Shown piece after piece: positions 1-12,261 of a DNA stretch of 64,000 nt; positions within the stretch are counted from its first letter, which is position 1; each line of letters starts with the position of its first letter. Origin of the DNA: Aldrovandia affinis (Eukaryota; Chordata; Actinopteri; Notacanthiformes; Halosauridae); contig JAINUG010000014.1 in the NCBI GenBank assembly GCA_029706075.1, positions 6,621,338 to 6,685,337 of the forward strand. Direction: 5' to 3'. A model generated the notes under the pieces. The model ran no database searches. It had not been told where the DNA came from and worked only from the letters and a program-made list of their open reading frames with translations. A program made the position numbers and the translations under genes.

Positions 1-253
1 TCATCGAGGCTAAGTAGTTCACAGTAATCCAATCTGGGCTAATAAATATGTTTGACCTGCTGACGCAGCAGAAAATGACAGGCCGGATCAATGGCCGGGC
101 ATGTGCACGTGTAGAGTGTGTAGCAATGTGTGTACACTGTACAGACACGCACGCACGCACGCACGCACGCCTTTGGATTTATGTGCGTTTACCTTGCCCT
201 CTAAGGGGTTGAGTGGACCTAAACCATGCCAGGAAAATGCACCCCACACCGTG
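1..253. other. Low-copy DNA with a short CGCA tract
   Basis: No gene is seen. A short (CGCA)n tract lies near 147-172. The small open frames here overlap on both strands and look like chance. Confidence 0.5.
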
Positions 254-408
254 GTGGTTCTATGTGGCTCAGTTGGTAGAGCACGGCGTGGCAACGCTTA
301 GGTTGTGGGTTCAATCCCCACTGGGGCCACATATACCGAAAAATGTATGCATTCGCTACTGTAAGTCGCTTTGGATAAAAGTGTCTGCTAAATGGCATAT
401 ATTATTAT
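254..408 (+). mobile_element. tRNA-derived SINE, family A1
   Basis: A tRNA-like head has an A box (GGCTCAGTTGGTAGAGC) and a B box (GGGTTCAATCCCC). A short body follows, then a tail containing GTAAGTCGCTTTGGATAAAA and CTGCTAAATGGCATATATTA. This tail is the conserved stem-loop type shared by fish L2 (UnaL2-like) LINEs and their SINEs. Related copies lie at 18825-19010, 25575-25683 and 33098-33250. The copy looks full length and ends in an AT-rich tract. Confidence 0.85.
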
Positions 409-909
409 ATATATATACACACACCATAACAGAGCCACCAGTACTCATTTACGCAAGTGTTTCCTTTATTTTGGCATTTACCTCTATGTTACAATTATAG
501 TGGGCAATCTGTGTGAATAGGTACATTTATAAAAGTCATTACGGAGTCCTGCCGTGCACCGTGTTTCGGCGAAACAGCGCTGACAGATCGCCCTGCTCGT
601 CACCCTCTCCTGATTAAAAACACGAAGGAGGGGGAAAACATCGCATTTTTAGGCAATTGTAAAAACTTAGGCATAGGTCTGGGAGGGGAAAAATCGATAG
701 CCGTCCGTCCCTCCTGACTAACAGACAGATCGTGTGACCCTGGGAACCCTATAAACCTCCTCCAATGACTGCCGTGAATCACGACACTTACCGATAGGGC
801 GATTAATCCCTTTTAGCCTTGGGAGTTCTCAGAGAACATAATAAATCAATGTATTAATGAGCAGGTGGATACAGAGCAGCAGGCTAGTCCCAAATCCTCT
901 TTATTACAA
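409..909. other. No feature recognised
   Basis: About 500 bases with no exon, repeat family or RNA gene that I recognise. Confidence 0.4.
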
Positions 910-1948
910 CCAGGCTGGCTCATTATAGCCCTTTCCCACTGTAGAGCTGAACCAGGCTGGCTCATTATAGCCCTTTCCCACTGTAGAGCTGAACCAGGCT
1001 GGCTCATTATAGCCCTTTCCCACTGTAGAGCTGAACCAGGCTGGCTCATTGTAGCCCTTTCCCACTGTAGAGCTGAACCAGGCTGCCTCATTATAGCCCT
1101 TTCCCACTGTAGAGCTGAACCAGGCTGGCTCATTGTAGCCCTTTCCCACTGTAGAGCTGAACCAGGCTGGCTCATTGTAGCCCTTTCCACTGTAGAGCTG
1201 AACCAGGCTAGCTCATTATAGCCCTTTCCCACTGTAGAGCTGGAACCAGGCTGGCTCATTGTAGCCCTTTCCCACTGTAGAGCTGAACCAGGCTGCCTCA
1301 TTATAGCCCTTTCCCACTGTAGAGCTGAACCAGGCTGGCTCATTGTAGCCCTTTCCCACTGTAGAGCTGAACCAGGCTGGCTCATTGTAGCCCTTTCCAC
1401 TGTAGAGCTGAACCAGGCTAGCTCATTATAGCCCTTTCCCACTGTAGAGCTGGAACCAGGCTGGCTCATTGTAGCCCTTTCCACTGTAGAGCTGAACCAG
1501 GCTAGCTCATTATAGCCCTTTCCCACTGTAGAGCTGGAACCAGGCTGGCTCATTGTAGCCCTTTCCACTGTAGAGCTGAACCAGGCTAGCTCATTATAGC
1601 CCTTTCCCACTGTAGAGCTGGAACCAGGCTGGCTCATTGTAGCCCTTTCCACTGTAGAGCTGAACCAGGCTAGCTCATTATAGCCCTTTCCCACTGTAGA
1701 GCTAGAACCAGGCTGTCTCATTATAGCCCTTTCCCACTGTAGAGCTGGAACCAGGCTGGCTCATTATTGCCCTTTCCCTCTGTAGAGCTGGAACCAGGCT
1801 GGCTCATTATAGCCCTTTCCCTCTGTAGAGCTGAACCAGGCTGTCTCATTATTGCCCTTTGCCACTGTAGAGCTGAACCAGGCTGGCTCATTATAACCCT
1901 TTCACACTGTAGAGCTGAACCAGGCTGGCTCATTGTACACCCTTTCCA
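910..1948. repeat. 42-bp tandem satellite, about 25 units
   Basis: The unit starts CCAGGCTGGCTCATTATAGC and ends near TGTAGAGCTGAA, 42 bp in full. Variants of 41 bp (one C lost in CCCACTG) and 43 bp (GCTGGAACC) occur. From about 1180 to 1710 the 41- and 43-bp variants alternate, giving an 84-bp higher-order unit. The last few units (after about 1720) are more diverged, as is usual at array edges. Because 42 is a multiple of three, long open frames appear on both strands. They are by-products of the repeat and not genes. Confidence 0.95.
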
Positions 1949-2329
1949 CATATACAGGCAGAAACATCCATGAACATTTTGGAATAAGAATGGGTTTACA
2001 TGTGGTAGTAAAATGTAATGCCTTCCTCAGAATCATACTGGTCTCTTGCGTGTTTAAAGACATAGTGGCCAGCAGTCACATAAAGAACAGGAGAGAGGCA
2101 AACATCTTTCTTTCTCCTCTACAGAATGGCTGAGTTTTATTTCTGTATGTATGCCTGTGTCAGGAGTTTATATATCTTTAGTTATGAAAGTATGTTAAAA
2201 AAGACAGTACAGTACATCAAAAGGCTGCCAAAGTGAGATTAAAGCGGTGATCTATGCGTCCAATAACGAAACTGCTGCAGGGCCAGTGGGTGGCTCGCCC
2301 TGTCGAGGCACTGGATCACAGTGTCACAG
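1949..2329. other. No feature recognised
   Basis: Low-copy DNA between the satellite and a CA array. No exon or repeat family seen. Confidence 0.4.
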
Positions 2330-2331
2330 TG

Positions 2332-2379
<48 letters not shown>

Positions 2380-2512
2380 TGACACACACTCTCTCACACA
2401 CACACACTGACAGACACTCTCTCACACACACACACACACTGTGACACTCACACACACACACACATTGTGACACACACACACACACACACATACACACACA
2501 TACACACACACT
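2330..2512. repeat. CA microsatellite, interrupted
   Basis: A (CA)n run is broken by short GTGACA and CTCTCT interruptions that recur several times, so the array is a compound of CA blocks separated by a repeated spacer. Confidence 0.9.
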
Positions 2513-4464
2513 AGTCTGTGCTCTAGTCAGGACTACAAATGTGAGGGTGGAAATAAAGGGTGTGAAACAGGAGCGATCACAAACAGGGCTTCATTTAACC
2601 AGACACAGCACGTGCCAATCACTGCGTCTTTCTGTCAACAAAAATAACGTCATAAAGCTGCTCGCTTGCAGAATGAGAACCACGCTTTCAGAATGAAAAA
2701 ACACAAATAACTGTCTTCCATTCCAAAAGATACATTTCCAGGAACAGAAATTGCGAGGGTAAGAAAGAAAGAAAAAAAAAAAAAAAATTAATAAATAAAC
2801 CCAACATTAACCCATTTGAAGGGAATTATTCAATTTTTTTATTTTTTTATCCAGCTGCTACAATGGCAATATCGCCTTAGATTATGAATTCCGAGTGAGC
2901 GTTTTCCATACTCATATTCCTACACCGTTCTCCCATAAACTCTGACGCCGTGGCACTTCCACACAATGTGCTCCCTGCACGAGCAGGTCTCGATTATGAG
3001 CCGTAATGGAGGACCGTACAGTGAGTATCGCTGCAGGGGGTTTCATAAATCAAACGCTGACATTTCATAAATGCACTCCTGGAACACCTTCACAGTCCGG
3101 GGGAATATTCAGGACGTTCAGGAGATGAAAATAAAATGGATTTAAATCTTTGTTTGTTTGTTGTTTGTTTTTCCTGCTTTTTTCCCCCCCTCGCTTTTAA
3201 ATTTTAAACAGGTGAAACCTAATCCAGTCTCACTTTACGGTACCCTGCAGTACCCGCAAATCTGATTTTGCACAGTTTTAGTTACTCATTTTAATGTATT
3301 TTTTTAGAAAGAACAAACGCAGCAATTCTTCCAGATAGCTTCACTTAAATAAATAAAGTCACTCTGAGGCAAGTCTTCGGCGCTTCTTGAGGCTGATACT
3401 TTCAGAAGCCAGAGACGGCTTTCTTTTTTTTTTTTTTCCCGGCCTCTGCCTCGTCACCCCCACCCCGTCTCATTAATCGATATCCCGTTTGCCTGGAAGT
3501 ACCGCGCTGATTAGAATAATCACATTTCCAATTCCCGGCCTTTAATCTCCGACGGGCAGAAGGCGGCACGGTTCTCCAAACCTCCTGAAGCGGTGGGGGC
3601 TCTGCCGGGTCCGGGGCGGTTTTAACTACGCTCTCGAGCGCCGGCGCTAATAACCGCAATCTCCCCGCCGCTGCAGAACCAGCGGGGCGGACCGCCGTGC
3701 CGCCACATGGTGCGGGAAGCCCATAATTCGGCTTGAGGGGCACCTCGCTTTCCATCGCTATCGGTTACAACACAACTACGGCTACAGCCCCTCACAACTG
3801 AGCAACTCATTAACTACGCGGTTGGATTTATTTTATTCTTGAATGGAGAAATTAAGGAGTTATGATTATGCGTATTCTGCATAGGGCTACTAGGAAGGGA
3901 AAAATCTCCAGGAGCGCTACTGATTACGAGAGAATTATTCACTGGTGGCGATTCATTTCTGAAGTTTCTGGTGGAGGAAATTATGTATGTATAAAAGTAT
4001 GTTGAAGATTGATTTTACCTAAGAGCTGTAACTGTATCACAAGGGGTGATCAGAGAGATTCATACAGCTTTATGATTTATAGTTTGTCTACGGTTGAAGA
4101 ACTGTAATTTTGCCTGCACTTCACCACTGTGCACGGCAGGCCTTTGTGGACTGACTGTGACTCCACGTTACCATCTACGAAGACGCTAACAGCACAGCCC
4201 TAAGTGGACCGGCAGGATAAAAGCCCGGTTTCCACTGAGTGACTTTGTGCTGCTCTAATGTGTCTGATAACAGGGCGAGAGGGAAGACGGGAAGGGGTGG
4301 GACGGAGCAGAGAGAGATGCTCCTCAATTTTGGGCTGTCAGAACTTCCTGCGGTCTGCTCAAGCCCACGAGGCCTTCAGGACCGTGGACCTCCAGGCAGC
4401 ACAGCTGAGGCCCATCAGTATTCAGCCCAGGAGTTACCGGTTTGAGTTACCGGTTTGAGTTACC
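2513..4464. other. No gene recognised; AT-rich, then CpG-rich DNA
   Basis: The stretch holds short poly-A and poly-T runs (2772-2787, 3423-3438) and a CpG-rich patch near 3430-3720 with no exon that I recognise. Three copies of a 15-bp GAGTTACCGGTTT-type unit end it at 4425-4465. Confidence 0.4.
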
Positions 4465-4725
4465 GTGGGGAGGAAAGCCGGCAGGAGCTCGGCGCATGCA
4501 AAACTCACTGTGTGTATTGGAGATGGGGTCGATGGTTTGACGAGTTCTGTCTTGGAGGAGGCGGTTCAACGCCTTTGTCACTGCCGGTCCCAGCGTTGCA
4601 GCAGTGAGCTCGTAGTACAAGTGATAGTTGGGGGTGATAGTTGAATTAGAAATAGGGTACAATTGGCCCCTAAATCGGGAGAAAATGAGGGGGAAATCTG
4701 ACAACCAACCAAGGACATGACATGC
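4465..4725 (+). mobile_element. tRNA-derived SINE, family C, 5'-truncated
   Basis: It matches the body (GGAGGCGGTTCAACGCCTTT, CACTGCCGGTCCCAG) and the tail (GGTACAATTGGCCCCTAAAT, then GGGAGAAAATG) of the family C copies at 32440 and 60318. The tRNA-like head is missing. Confidence 0.7.
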
Positions 4726-5244
4726 TTGACTGGGCCGACCTTTCCAATTTCCTGAGCAAAAGCCTGCAGCTGACCTCAGGTACAGCTGACCTACAGCCGA
4801 GGCGGGTAACTTCACTTTCAAGGCATGGCTTCGTAACCCTGCATAGACGGCAGCTCAGTGTCGATCACAGACGTCCACGATCCACAGAGCATCCGCTGCT
4901 CGTTCAACACTCTCAGTAAGCGCTGCGATGCTTCCAGATCAATCAAAGTGGCAGGTGGGCAGGCAGACAGACAGACAGACGGACAGGTGGGGTGTGCGTT
5001 AGAGGCCCGTCGTCCCAGAGACGTGGGCAGTGGATGCTGTCAGAGCTGTCAGTTACCACGCCCACCTGGCTCGTCACTCACGGCTTCAGACTCCGACTGC
5101 CGCTCCCGGCACGGCCCCTTGTGCTAATCCAGTCTGATATAAATAACCGACTTCACCGTCACCTTACCCAGATCAAAACTTGGCAAACAAACAGGCGAAC
5201 CGGGTCAAACGGTTAGCCTCAAAACGCAGAACGCAAAAACAAGT
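4726..5244. other. No feature recognised
   Basis: Low-copy DNA with a short CAGA tract near 4962-4980. No exon seen. Confidence 0.35.
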
Positions 5245-5438
5245 GCGGCAGTGTTAGCATAACGGTTATGGAACTGGGCTTGTAACGCAAAGGTTGCTGG
5301 TTCAATTCCCAGGTGGGGACACTGCCGTTGTATCCTTGAGTAAGGTACTTAACCTGAATTGCTTCAGTAAAATATTCAGCTGTGTAAATGGATTGTATGT
5401 AAGTCGCTCTGGATAAGAGCGTCTGCTAAATGCCGGCT
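5245..5438 (+). mobile_element. tRNA-derived SINE, family A2
   Basis: The head reads AGTGTTAGCATAACGGTTAT then GGTTCAATTCCC (B box). The body contains CTTGAGTAAGGTACTTAACC and ATTCAGCTGTGTAAATGGAT. The tail carries GTAAGTCGCTCTGGATAAGA and CGTCTGCTAAATGCC, the L2-type 3' end. It has the same tail as A1 but a different head and body. This is the best-preserved A2 copy in the window. Confidence 0.85.
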
Positions 5439-5861
5439 AAGTGCCGGTCCAGAAAGTGCCAGTTTGAGCCATAACGGACAAACCTTCAGAGGTCGTTTGA
5501 GACGTTTCAGAGGAAAAAAATGACTTTTTCTCTCCGCCCACGTTATTTTTCAGCCCTTTATTTGAGGGGGAAAATATATGCATCTCACTGCAGTAGCCTT
5601 AACTTTGTCAGAAGTATATTTGTTAACGACAAAGATTTCCCATTGAAAGAGCGCCCCGGGAGAGAGAATTGGGCTGGTTTAGTTAGTTAGTTTTATTTGG
5701 AAATGTAAAAAATAATAGACATTATATAGACATACCGTTGATACATAACATCACATTAATGCACACGGCAAATTGCTGAGGATAACACAAAAAAGTTGGC
5801 AAAAAGACAACTTATTTCCATTGTGGTCCTCCATGTCTAACTGGGTTGGGGTTTGTGTTTG

Positions 5862-5905
<44 letters not shown>

Positions 5906-6189
5906 AAGTGAGTGGATCAAAGGCACACCAGACATTTTCATTTGAATAAATCTATTGAAAATCAAAACAAACGAAAGAGAGCTTGCTTGGTTTTCAAAGC
6001 ATGTTCCCTAACACTGGACTGAGATCAGTCCCAGGCATCCGTTACCGCTACCCTGCAGGAATGTGACCTCGGAACGGGGGAAACGAGTGCCCAGGAGGGT
6101 TAAAACTTCAAACAGCTTTACCGACACAGTGTTACACAAAGGGACATGTCTGTCCATCTTTGTGAAATAGGGACGAAGGGCAAGGGTGG
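5439..6189. other. No gene; TG and GA microsatellite inside
   Basis: A (TG)n(GA)n tract lies at about 5863-5906. The remainder shows no feature that I recognise. Confidence 0.4.
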
Positions 6190-6219
6190 GAAAGGGAGGG
6201 AGAGAGAGTGAGGGAGAGT

Positions 6220-6261
<42 letters not shown>

Positions 6262-6308
6262 GAGAGAGTGAGAGAGAGAGAAAGAGAGGGGGAGAGAAAG
6301 AAAGAGAA

Positions 6309-6343
<35 letters not shown>

Positions 6344-6390
6344 CAGAGACAGAGAGAGAGAGAGAGAGAGAGACAGTGAGAGTGAGAAAG
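6190..6390. repeat. GA / GAGACA microsatellite
   Basis: A purine-only tract of GA, GGGAGA and GAGACA units. It creates a serine-leucine open frame on the minus strand and an arginine-glutamate frame on the plus strand. Both are artefacts of composition. A second purine block lies at 6520-6590. Confidence 0.95.
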
Positions 6391-6590
6391 ATGGGGAGAT
6401 ATTTAAAATAGTAAATATTATATCGTCTTTAAACAAAAATGTGGGAAAACTGAGTAGCTCCTGTGATGCGGTCACAGATGGAGTGAAGATGAGAGGTGGG
6501 AAGGAGAGGGTAGCGAAGGGAGAAAAAAAAAAAAAGGGAGAGAGAGAGAAAGAGGGAGAGAGGGGGAGGGGAAAGGCAGGAGGAAGAAAA

Positions 6591-7194
6591 TGAGGGACGG
6601 ATTTAAAAGTGAAAAGGCAGGACTCCCCCCCCCCACAATGAGATGCTAAAACAGGCACTGCATAAATGGGCTAAATCTCACTTTGAATGCGGGCGACGAC
6701 CCTGAAACCTGCAGTGAAGGACAAATACGCCCAACCTTTAAGGGTGGAGACAGACTTGGAAGCAGAAACAAATGGCATTTAGCCATAATACCACTCTACA
6801 ATATAAATGTGCATCTTACATGATTACCAGTGTCCATAAAAAAAAGCATTTGGTTCAATTAAAAAAAACATTGACATTGGTTTTGAGGGAAAATGTACTA
6901 TGATAATTAAATCAATAATTACAACTGGCGAGATTAACTAATTAATCAATCAAGTGCATGATGTGGAAGATTTCTACATTAATGAACTGGCTACAACGGT
7001 GTGACACAATCTCCAACCCCTGGCTTCACTCCATGTGGATAGGAAACCATGGAAAATGTGATTCATTTAGATTGAATGCTTTAATGCCTTTTTTTTTGCA
7101 CCAGTGATAATAAAGAGCTTTATGTTCATAATGCATAATTGCATATTCTGCTTCTGGGTTCACACTGTGTTCGGTTGACCGGCCAGTCCGTAAC
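6591..7194. other. No feature recognised
   Basis: AT-rich DNA without a visible exon or repeat family. Confidence 0.4.
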
Positions 7195-7572
7195 TCCGAG
7201 GTTTTTGCTGTTTATTCCCATTTTTAGTATCCAATTATATCCTCTCTTTTCCATGTCAATTATCGCCTCCCTCATATGAGAACTCGCTGCCGTAGTCCTG
7301 AGACCGGTAGTGAGCGCTGTACTGCCTCCTCTGAGCCAGCACCCGCCTAAGCCAAAGGTGGTCACCGTAACACACAGGACCACTCATACGGTGTATGCAG
7401 CGAGCTCATTTGGCTTTTATCCCTCCCCCCTCCCTGGGTCAGACAGCCAATTGCCGCCCCCTAGTGGCACTTCAGGCCAGAGCCCAAACTGTTGCGACTG
7501 GTGGAATCAAACCCCGGTCGTAGTGGGCAGCGTCGGACGTTCTATCGTTACACCACCCGGGAGGCCTCCTGT
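7195..7572 (-). mobile_element. tRNA-derived SINE, family C, near full length
   Basis: Read on the minus strand, the head starts CCTCCCGGGTGGTGTAACGA and has a B box (GGGGTTTGATTCC). The body contains CACTAGGGGGCGGCAATTGG and CCCAGGGAGGGGGGAGGG. The segment GGTCTCAGGACTACGGCAGC follows, then an ATAATTGGATAC tail. The head, central GGGGGCGGCAATTGGCTGTC block and tail recur in about ten other copies. Confidence 0.85.
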
Positions 7573-9061
7573 TCTACTGTACTTTTAAGAAAACATCCAG
7601 ATATCAGAGAAACAAACACAAATTTAATTAAAGATCAAATAAAAGTAGAACATGGTAAATACAACTCGAATTTAGGCCCAAACTTAACTTGCCCAAGAAC
7701 AAACTGAAAGAGAAAGCCAGTGTGGCCTTTTATGTGAAGAAAGAAAGAAATACACTTTCCAATTCTAATTCCAATTAGGCTCGGATCTTGGAATCAATGA
7801 TTCAATCAAACTGCACTTTATGGCAGTCAAGGGCAGGCTCGACTTACAGAACAAGTTACAAAGTGGGAAAACATCTAATGGAACCTCTGCATTCAAAATG
7901 TTATTGGTATTACGGAAATTGCATCACTTGTATAAAAATATATATAATCAAAATTCAACCCTATAATGCATTCAGGGCTGAATCAGGTCAAAATCCACCA
8001 TTAATCAACATTCTAAAATGACAACTTCAAGCAATTACATTTTGGGAAAATCTTTTAAAAAGGAAAAGAAAAAAACAATACCAAGATCTGAAACCAGAGA
8101 AAAGTCACAACTGAGGCCAGCAGCACAAAAACACACCAAATTACATCACAACACTAGCCAAAGTATGCCAGAACCCATGTCTGACAGTACCATATCACAA
8201 AGTATGCACATAAACATACACATGCAGAAGCAAAAAGAAAATTGTATTGCTATCAGGCCTTAAAGGGATGGTTTGGCATGATTACATATATACCCAAAAA
8301 ACAAGGGACAATTCCTCCAAAAATATTGCTCAGGTCCTCCCCATTTCCTGGTCCTCCCCAAGTGGGAGAAGCTACCAATTCAATGACCTTGGAAGCATAA
8401 CGTGTGTATATTATTTAACACGCCTATCAACAGGAGCATTGTCACCGCTTATTTGACAATAAAGAACGCACGGCATAATTCCGTGAGTTTCCTTTAACGC
8501 TGGAAATCTCTTTCTCCTTTATGTTGAACACCCGCGGTTTGCCGTTTTAGCTTTGGCTCGTCCATATGCCATACCAATAAAGCGATTTGAATTGCACTGA
8601 GCAGAGAGGAGAGAGAGAGAGAGAGAGAGAGGGGGAGGAGGAGAGATGTCGTGGTTAGAGAGAAAGAGTAAAGGGGAAAGAGATTGGCTGTGCTTACTCT
8701 GCAGGACTCCAGTCTTTCTGACACGTTCGTTTAATCACCCGGCCCCCAGTCCATTAGTTAGGCCCCTTGCTGGGAAGGACCTCGAGCACGGGGTGCGGGG
8801 CGAATCAAACTCGATTCAGGAGATAAGACTGACAAAAGGGATTCCTTATCGCATTTCACTATAATCTTTTAATGTGTCACTGGCGTTGAGAGCACTTCCA
8901 GGGCTCAATTTCACTGAGAGAAAAGGCTGAGAGCTCTACACTGAAACACGAAAGACGCAAAAAGAAACAATAAAACAATAAAAACGCCCCCCCAACAACA
9001 TTAGCCTCCATTAAGTTCCCTCCATATTAGCTCCCCTGATCACAACATATTAAAACTCAAT
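7573..9061. other. No gene recognised; GA tract near 8604-8645
   Basis: Mostly AT-rich, low-copy DNA. A short (GA)n tract with GGGGAGGAGG follows at 8604-8645. No exon with convincing splice sites or protein similarity is seen on either strand. Confidence 0.4.
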
Positions 9062-9262
9062 TACATTACAGGCATTTAGCAGATGCTCTTATCCAGAGCG
9101 ACTTACACAATTTGCATTTCTTTACATACAATCCATTTACACAACTGGATATTTTACTGAAACGATTGAAGATGAGTACCTTGCTCAAGGGTACAATGGC
9201 AGCGCCCCCACCTGGAAATCAAACCTGCAACCTCTGTTACAAGCCCACTTCCCCTAACCCTA
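9062..9262 (-). mobile_element. tRNA-derived SINE, family A2
   Basis: The minus strand carries the L2-type tail (reverse of CATTTAGCAGATGCTCTTAT), the ATCCAGTTGTGTAAATGGAT body and a degraded tRNA-like head. The layout is the same as the 5245 copy. A 26-bp duplication (AGAGCTGAAGTTGGTAATAC) follows downstream at about 9325-9375. Confidence 0.8.
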
Positions 9263-10309
9263 ACCACTCTAATGATAAAAACTCGAACTGATGAAGGACA
9301 AAATGTCCTAGATGCAAAACCCCCCAGAGCTGAAGTTGGTAATACTGCCCCAGAGCTGAAGTTGGTAATACTACTGTAACTGGTAATACTTGCTATGGCT
9401 ATATCCAGAGATGCCAACACTGGAATCCTGTAATCAGGGATGGTCTGTCAAGGGCAGTGAGTGAAGCGAGCGGTGCACATATTCACTGTTTTCGCAGCTA
9501 TACTAACGAATAGGAAAAATTTGCGCATGCGTGTATATTGGGGTGAAATCTTGCAAAAAAACACTCATTCATCAGCTGAAGTGCTAGCGGGTACATGTGC
9601 TGCATGCAGTAAACTACACTTATTCACCAGCACTAGCGGGTACACAACAATAATACAAGATAAAACACACTTTTATTTCCAAATCCGGGAGGATACGGCA
9701 CATGGCAAGGTTGGGAGTTGGGCTGATTTTCCAGGAGGGTTGACATGTCTGGCTACATCTAAAATGCCTCACGCTGAAATACGTCTCAATGGCGTACCTG
9801 AAATATCAAACATATACGGATTGCTCAGGAAGCCCCTATGGCAGCTTTGCTTTTTCACGGAGCCAAACATCTGTGCAGAACGTTCCAGGTGTTTGAATAT
9901 CGTCCGTCTCGCTGTAGGGGGCTTGGGCGGCTCCTTTGATCCCTGGTAAATGTGACTTTGTTCATTAACTTTCCACTTGCCTCAAACCCGAGACGAGCTC
10001 CGGTGCCAAACGCTGCCTTACTACCTGCGGGTGGGCTCATTTGCAATTCCCCACACCGTTTAAGAGCGAGTGAGCGAGCGAGAGCAAGAGAGAGAGGGAG
10101 GAAGCCGATAATTTCATTTTACTCTCTTTGTTCACAGAACAGCGAAATCACTGAATTTTGATCTGTTCGAATGAGAAGTCATTAAAATAAATGCTCAGGG
10201 TTATAAAAAGGACGTTCGTATCACAGAAATACAGGCATCATGCAGTGTGAGCCACAAAAGTAACACAATAGTTTATCAATCAACTATTGCTTTTATGGCA
10301 AAGGTTTGG
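9263..10309. other. No gene recognised
   Basis: About 1 kb with a 162-codon open frame on the plus strand (9461-9949). That frame has no recognisable domain, no coding-like composition and no match to a family that I know. I treat it as chance. Confidence 0.35.
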
Positions 10310-10620
10310 CGAAAACACACCAGCCACTACTCCGGGACCGGCAGTGACAAAGATGCTGTACTGCCTCCTTCCGAGACATAACTCGCCAAGCTGTCGACTC
10401 TGATTCCAATACACAGAGAGAAGCTTTTCTGTGTATGTGACGAACTCGTGCAGACTTTCCCTCCTCCCTCCCCCTCCCCCCCCTAGGGGTGGACAGTCAA
10501 TCGCGGCCCCTGAACTGAACTCCCGGGCCAGAGCCGGGCTGGCGCAGCCGGGGATCAAATCCAGGCTGAAGTGGGCAACCTGCACTTACAACAATGTCTT
10601 TAGTGGTTGTGCCACCCCCC
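10310..10620 (-). mobile_element. tRNA-derived SINE, family C, diverged
   Basis: The minus strand shows CAGCCCGGCTCTGGCCCGGG, then CGCGATTGACTGTCCACCCC and the G-rich block of family C. A part near CCGGTCCCGGAGTAGTGGC follows. Head and tail are more decayed than in the 7195 copy. Confidence 0.65.
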
Positions 10621-10795
10621 ATGAACCCAACCTCTTTTACAACTGCGCCGCAGTTACCTCGCTACCTTCTCTTGCCAGGAAACTACCGGAATGGAGCCGG
10701 ACACACCTTAATATGACTCCATCCTGGATTTAAGCTACCATCATCGCACAGAGTTTAGAGAGGGTGTAAACACCACTGAAAGACACTTCTGCCGG

Positions 10796-11165
10796 GCCTC
10801 GAATAGCGTAGCGGTCTAATGCACTCGCATTGACTTGTGCTTTGTGAGTGTGAGCTACCTATTGCGGTCGCGGTTTGAAACCTGACTGCGTCAGTTCAAC
10901 TCTGCCCGGAAGCCCCAATCTGGAGCAGCATTTAGCTGTCCGCCCCAGGGGGTTGGGGGAGGGAAAGCTCGTCGAGGAGCATTAGGGCGTTCCTAAAGAG
11001 CAGGTGGGCGGATCATTGCCGGCCTCTGGGATATTAGCTTGACCGGGAGTACGGGCGGCAGGCTTGTGAGGGGAGGGTGAATCTAAATAAATAGAGGGTT
11101 GAATTGGCTAACTAAATTGGGAGAAAAACGGGAAGAAATTCAAAACAATTTTTTTTAAAAATCCC
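10796..11165 (+). mobile_element. tRNA-derived SINE, family B
   Basis: The head contains TAGCGTAGCGGTCTAATGCA and GCGGTTTGAAACCTGACTGC (B-box type). The body has GGAAGCCCCAATCTGGAGCA, GTCCGCCCCAGGGGGTTGGG and GCATTAGGGCGTTCCTAAAG. The tail reads GTTGAATTGGCTAACTAAAT then TGGGAGAAAAACGGG. The tail and the G-rich centre are shared with family C, while the head differs. Confidence 0.85.
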
Positions 11166-12261
11166 CCCCAACAGCAAAATGTTTCCAGAGGAGGAGCACA
11201 AACAGCAGTAGTGTTTCGGGCTAAGTAATGGGGAAAGTGATGATGATTCTGTGAAAAGCTACTGTTGCTGGGCAGAATTTTCTGGACTGAGGGCACAGTG
11301 CGTTCCTGTACAGTATGTGCTAACTCCTCCAGCCTCTTCTGTAACGAGGTCATCGCTCACCAGCTCTGCAGGGGCATTAATACTTAACGGGTCATATTTC
11401 CCATTACAAAAAAGTGCTGAAATGACAGTTCATAATGTCTCCGTCTTTAATAACTATTCTTTTATTAAAACACACTTTTAACGGGCAGGCTATTCACCGC
11501 TCGTGCGGTGGTGGTGCGCAGTCCATTCAAACAAGAGGGACGCATATTTAAAAGTGCGTTTAATATTTCACTGTGATCCTGTAGGCGCTCTGGGAAGAGA
11601 AGGAACATGCAAGGGGCAATCTTACTGCTTTGTGATTCCTCGTGAAGTCAGATCTGACAAAATGGCAGGAAAAATGTAGAATGAAAGGAATCAATTTGGA
11701 CAGACAAAAAGCCATTGTTCTGTCACTGTCATTTTCTTGAACAAGGAGTTACCTTTCTTTTTTTCTTTAAACCTGTGGTGAATGCCTTGAAAGAGGGAGG
11801 CGTTTTGGGAGCCCATATTTCACTTTTATATAACGCATATCCAAGTACAATATGAGAGAATTCCTATTACAATTTATATTATAACATTCTAATGATTTCC
11901 GGCCGGAGAATGTAAGTCATCATAATGCACAAGTCGAAAATGAATTTGAGGCTCAATTTAAATGCGTCAGGGACGCACCGGGGTCTGTTCTATGGGCCCG
12001 CTCTAACAATGACACTGACAAATGGACAAATAGTGCAGAGGGGGCGGAAAAAAATAAATAATAAATTCAAACACAATTTCTCAAATGTGTGCAGGACAGC
12101 ACAATTCATTCACCGCTTGCATATTATCATACATTATCAAATTAGCATACATTATCATATATTATCAAATGATCATACGCTATCATATATTATCAAATTA
12201 TCTAAGGCATTAGGTTTCGTAAGCGCTGAATGACAACAGACTAACGGCAGGTTACCTATTT
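11166..12261. other. No gene recognised; AT-rich
   Basis: AT-rich DNA. Short degenerate repeats of ATTATCATACATTATCAAAT type occur near 12120-12200. No exon seen. Confidence 0.4.

Noticed and set aside
254-330. True tRNA genes at SINE heads
   Set aside because: A and B boxes are present but the heads do not fold into complete cloverleaves by eye, and each continues into the same SINE body and tail.
910-1948. CRISPR-like direct repeats
   Set aside because: Units are contiguous with no unique spacers, and the DNA is eukaryotic.
846-1951. Long open frames (up to 291 codons) across the 42-bp satellite
   Set aside because: A period divisible by three leaves several frames open on both strands; there is no gene context.
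3430-3720. CpG-rich patch as a promoter
   Set aside because: No adjacent first exon or transcript evidence could be seen; composition alone is not enough.
6008-6658. 216-codon minus-strand open frame rich in Ser and Leu
   Set aside because: It runs through a GA/GACA microsatellite; the protein is a translation of CT repeats with no family or splice evidence. The same applies to frames at 23817-24223, 42388-42714, 52006-52740, 56510-57161 and 58492-58901.
9245-9262. Telomere-like CCCTAACCCTAACC
   Set aside because: Only two units, inside the decayed head of a family A2 SINE.
9461-9949. 162-codon plus-strand open frame
   Set aside because: No recognisable domain, no coding-like pattern and no splice partners; it seems to be chance.
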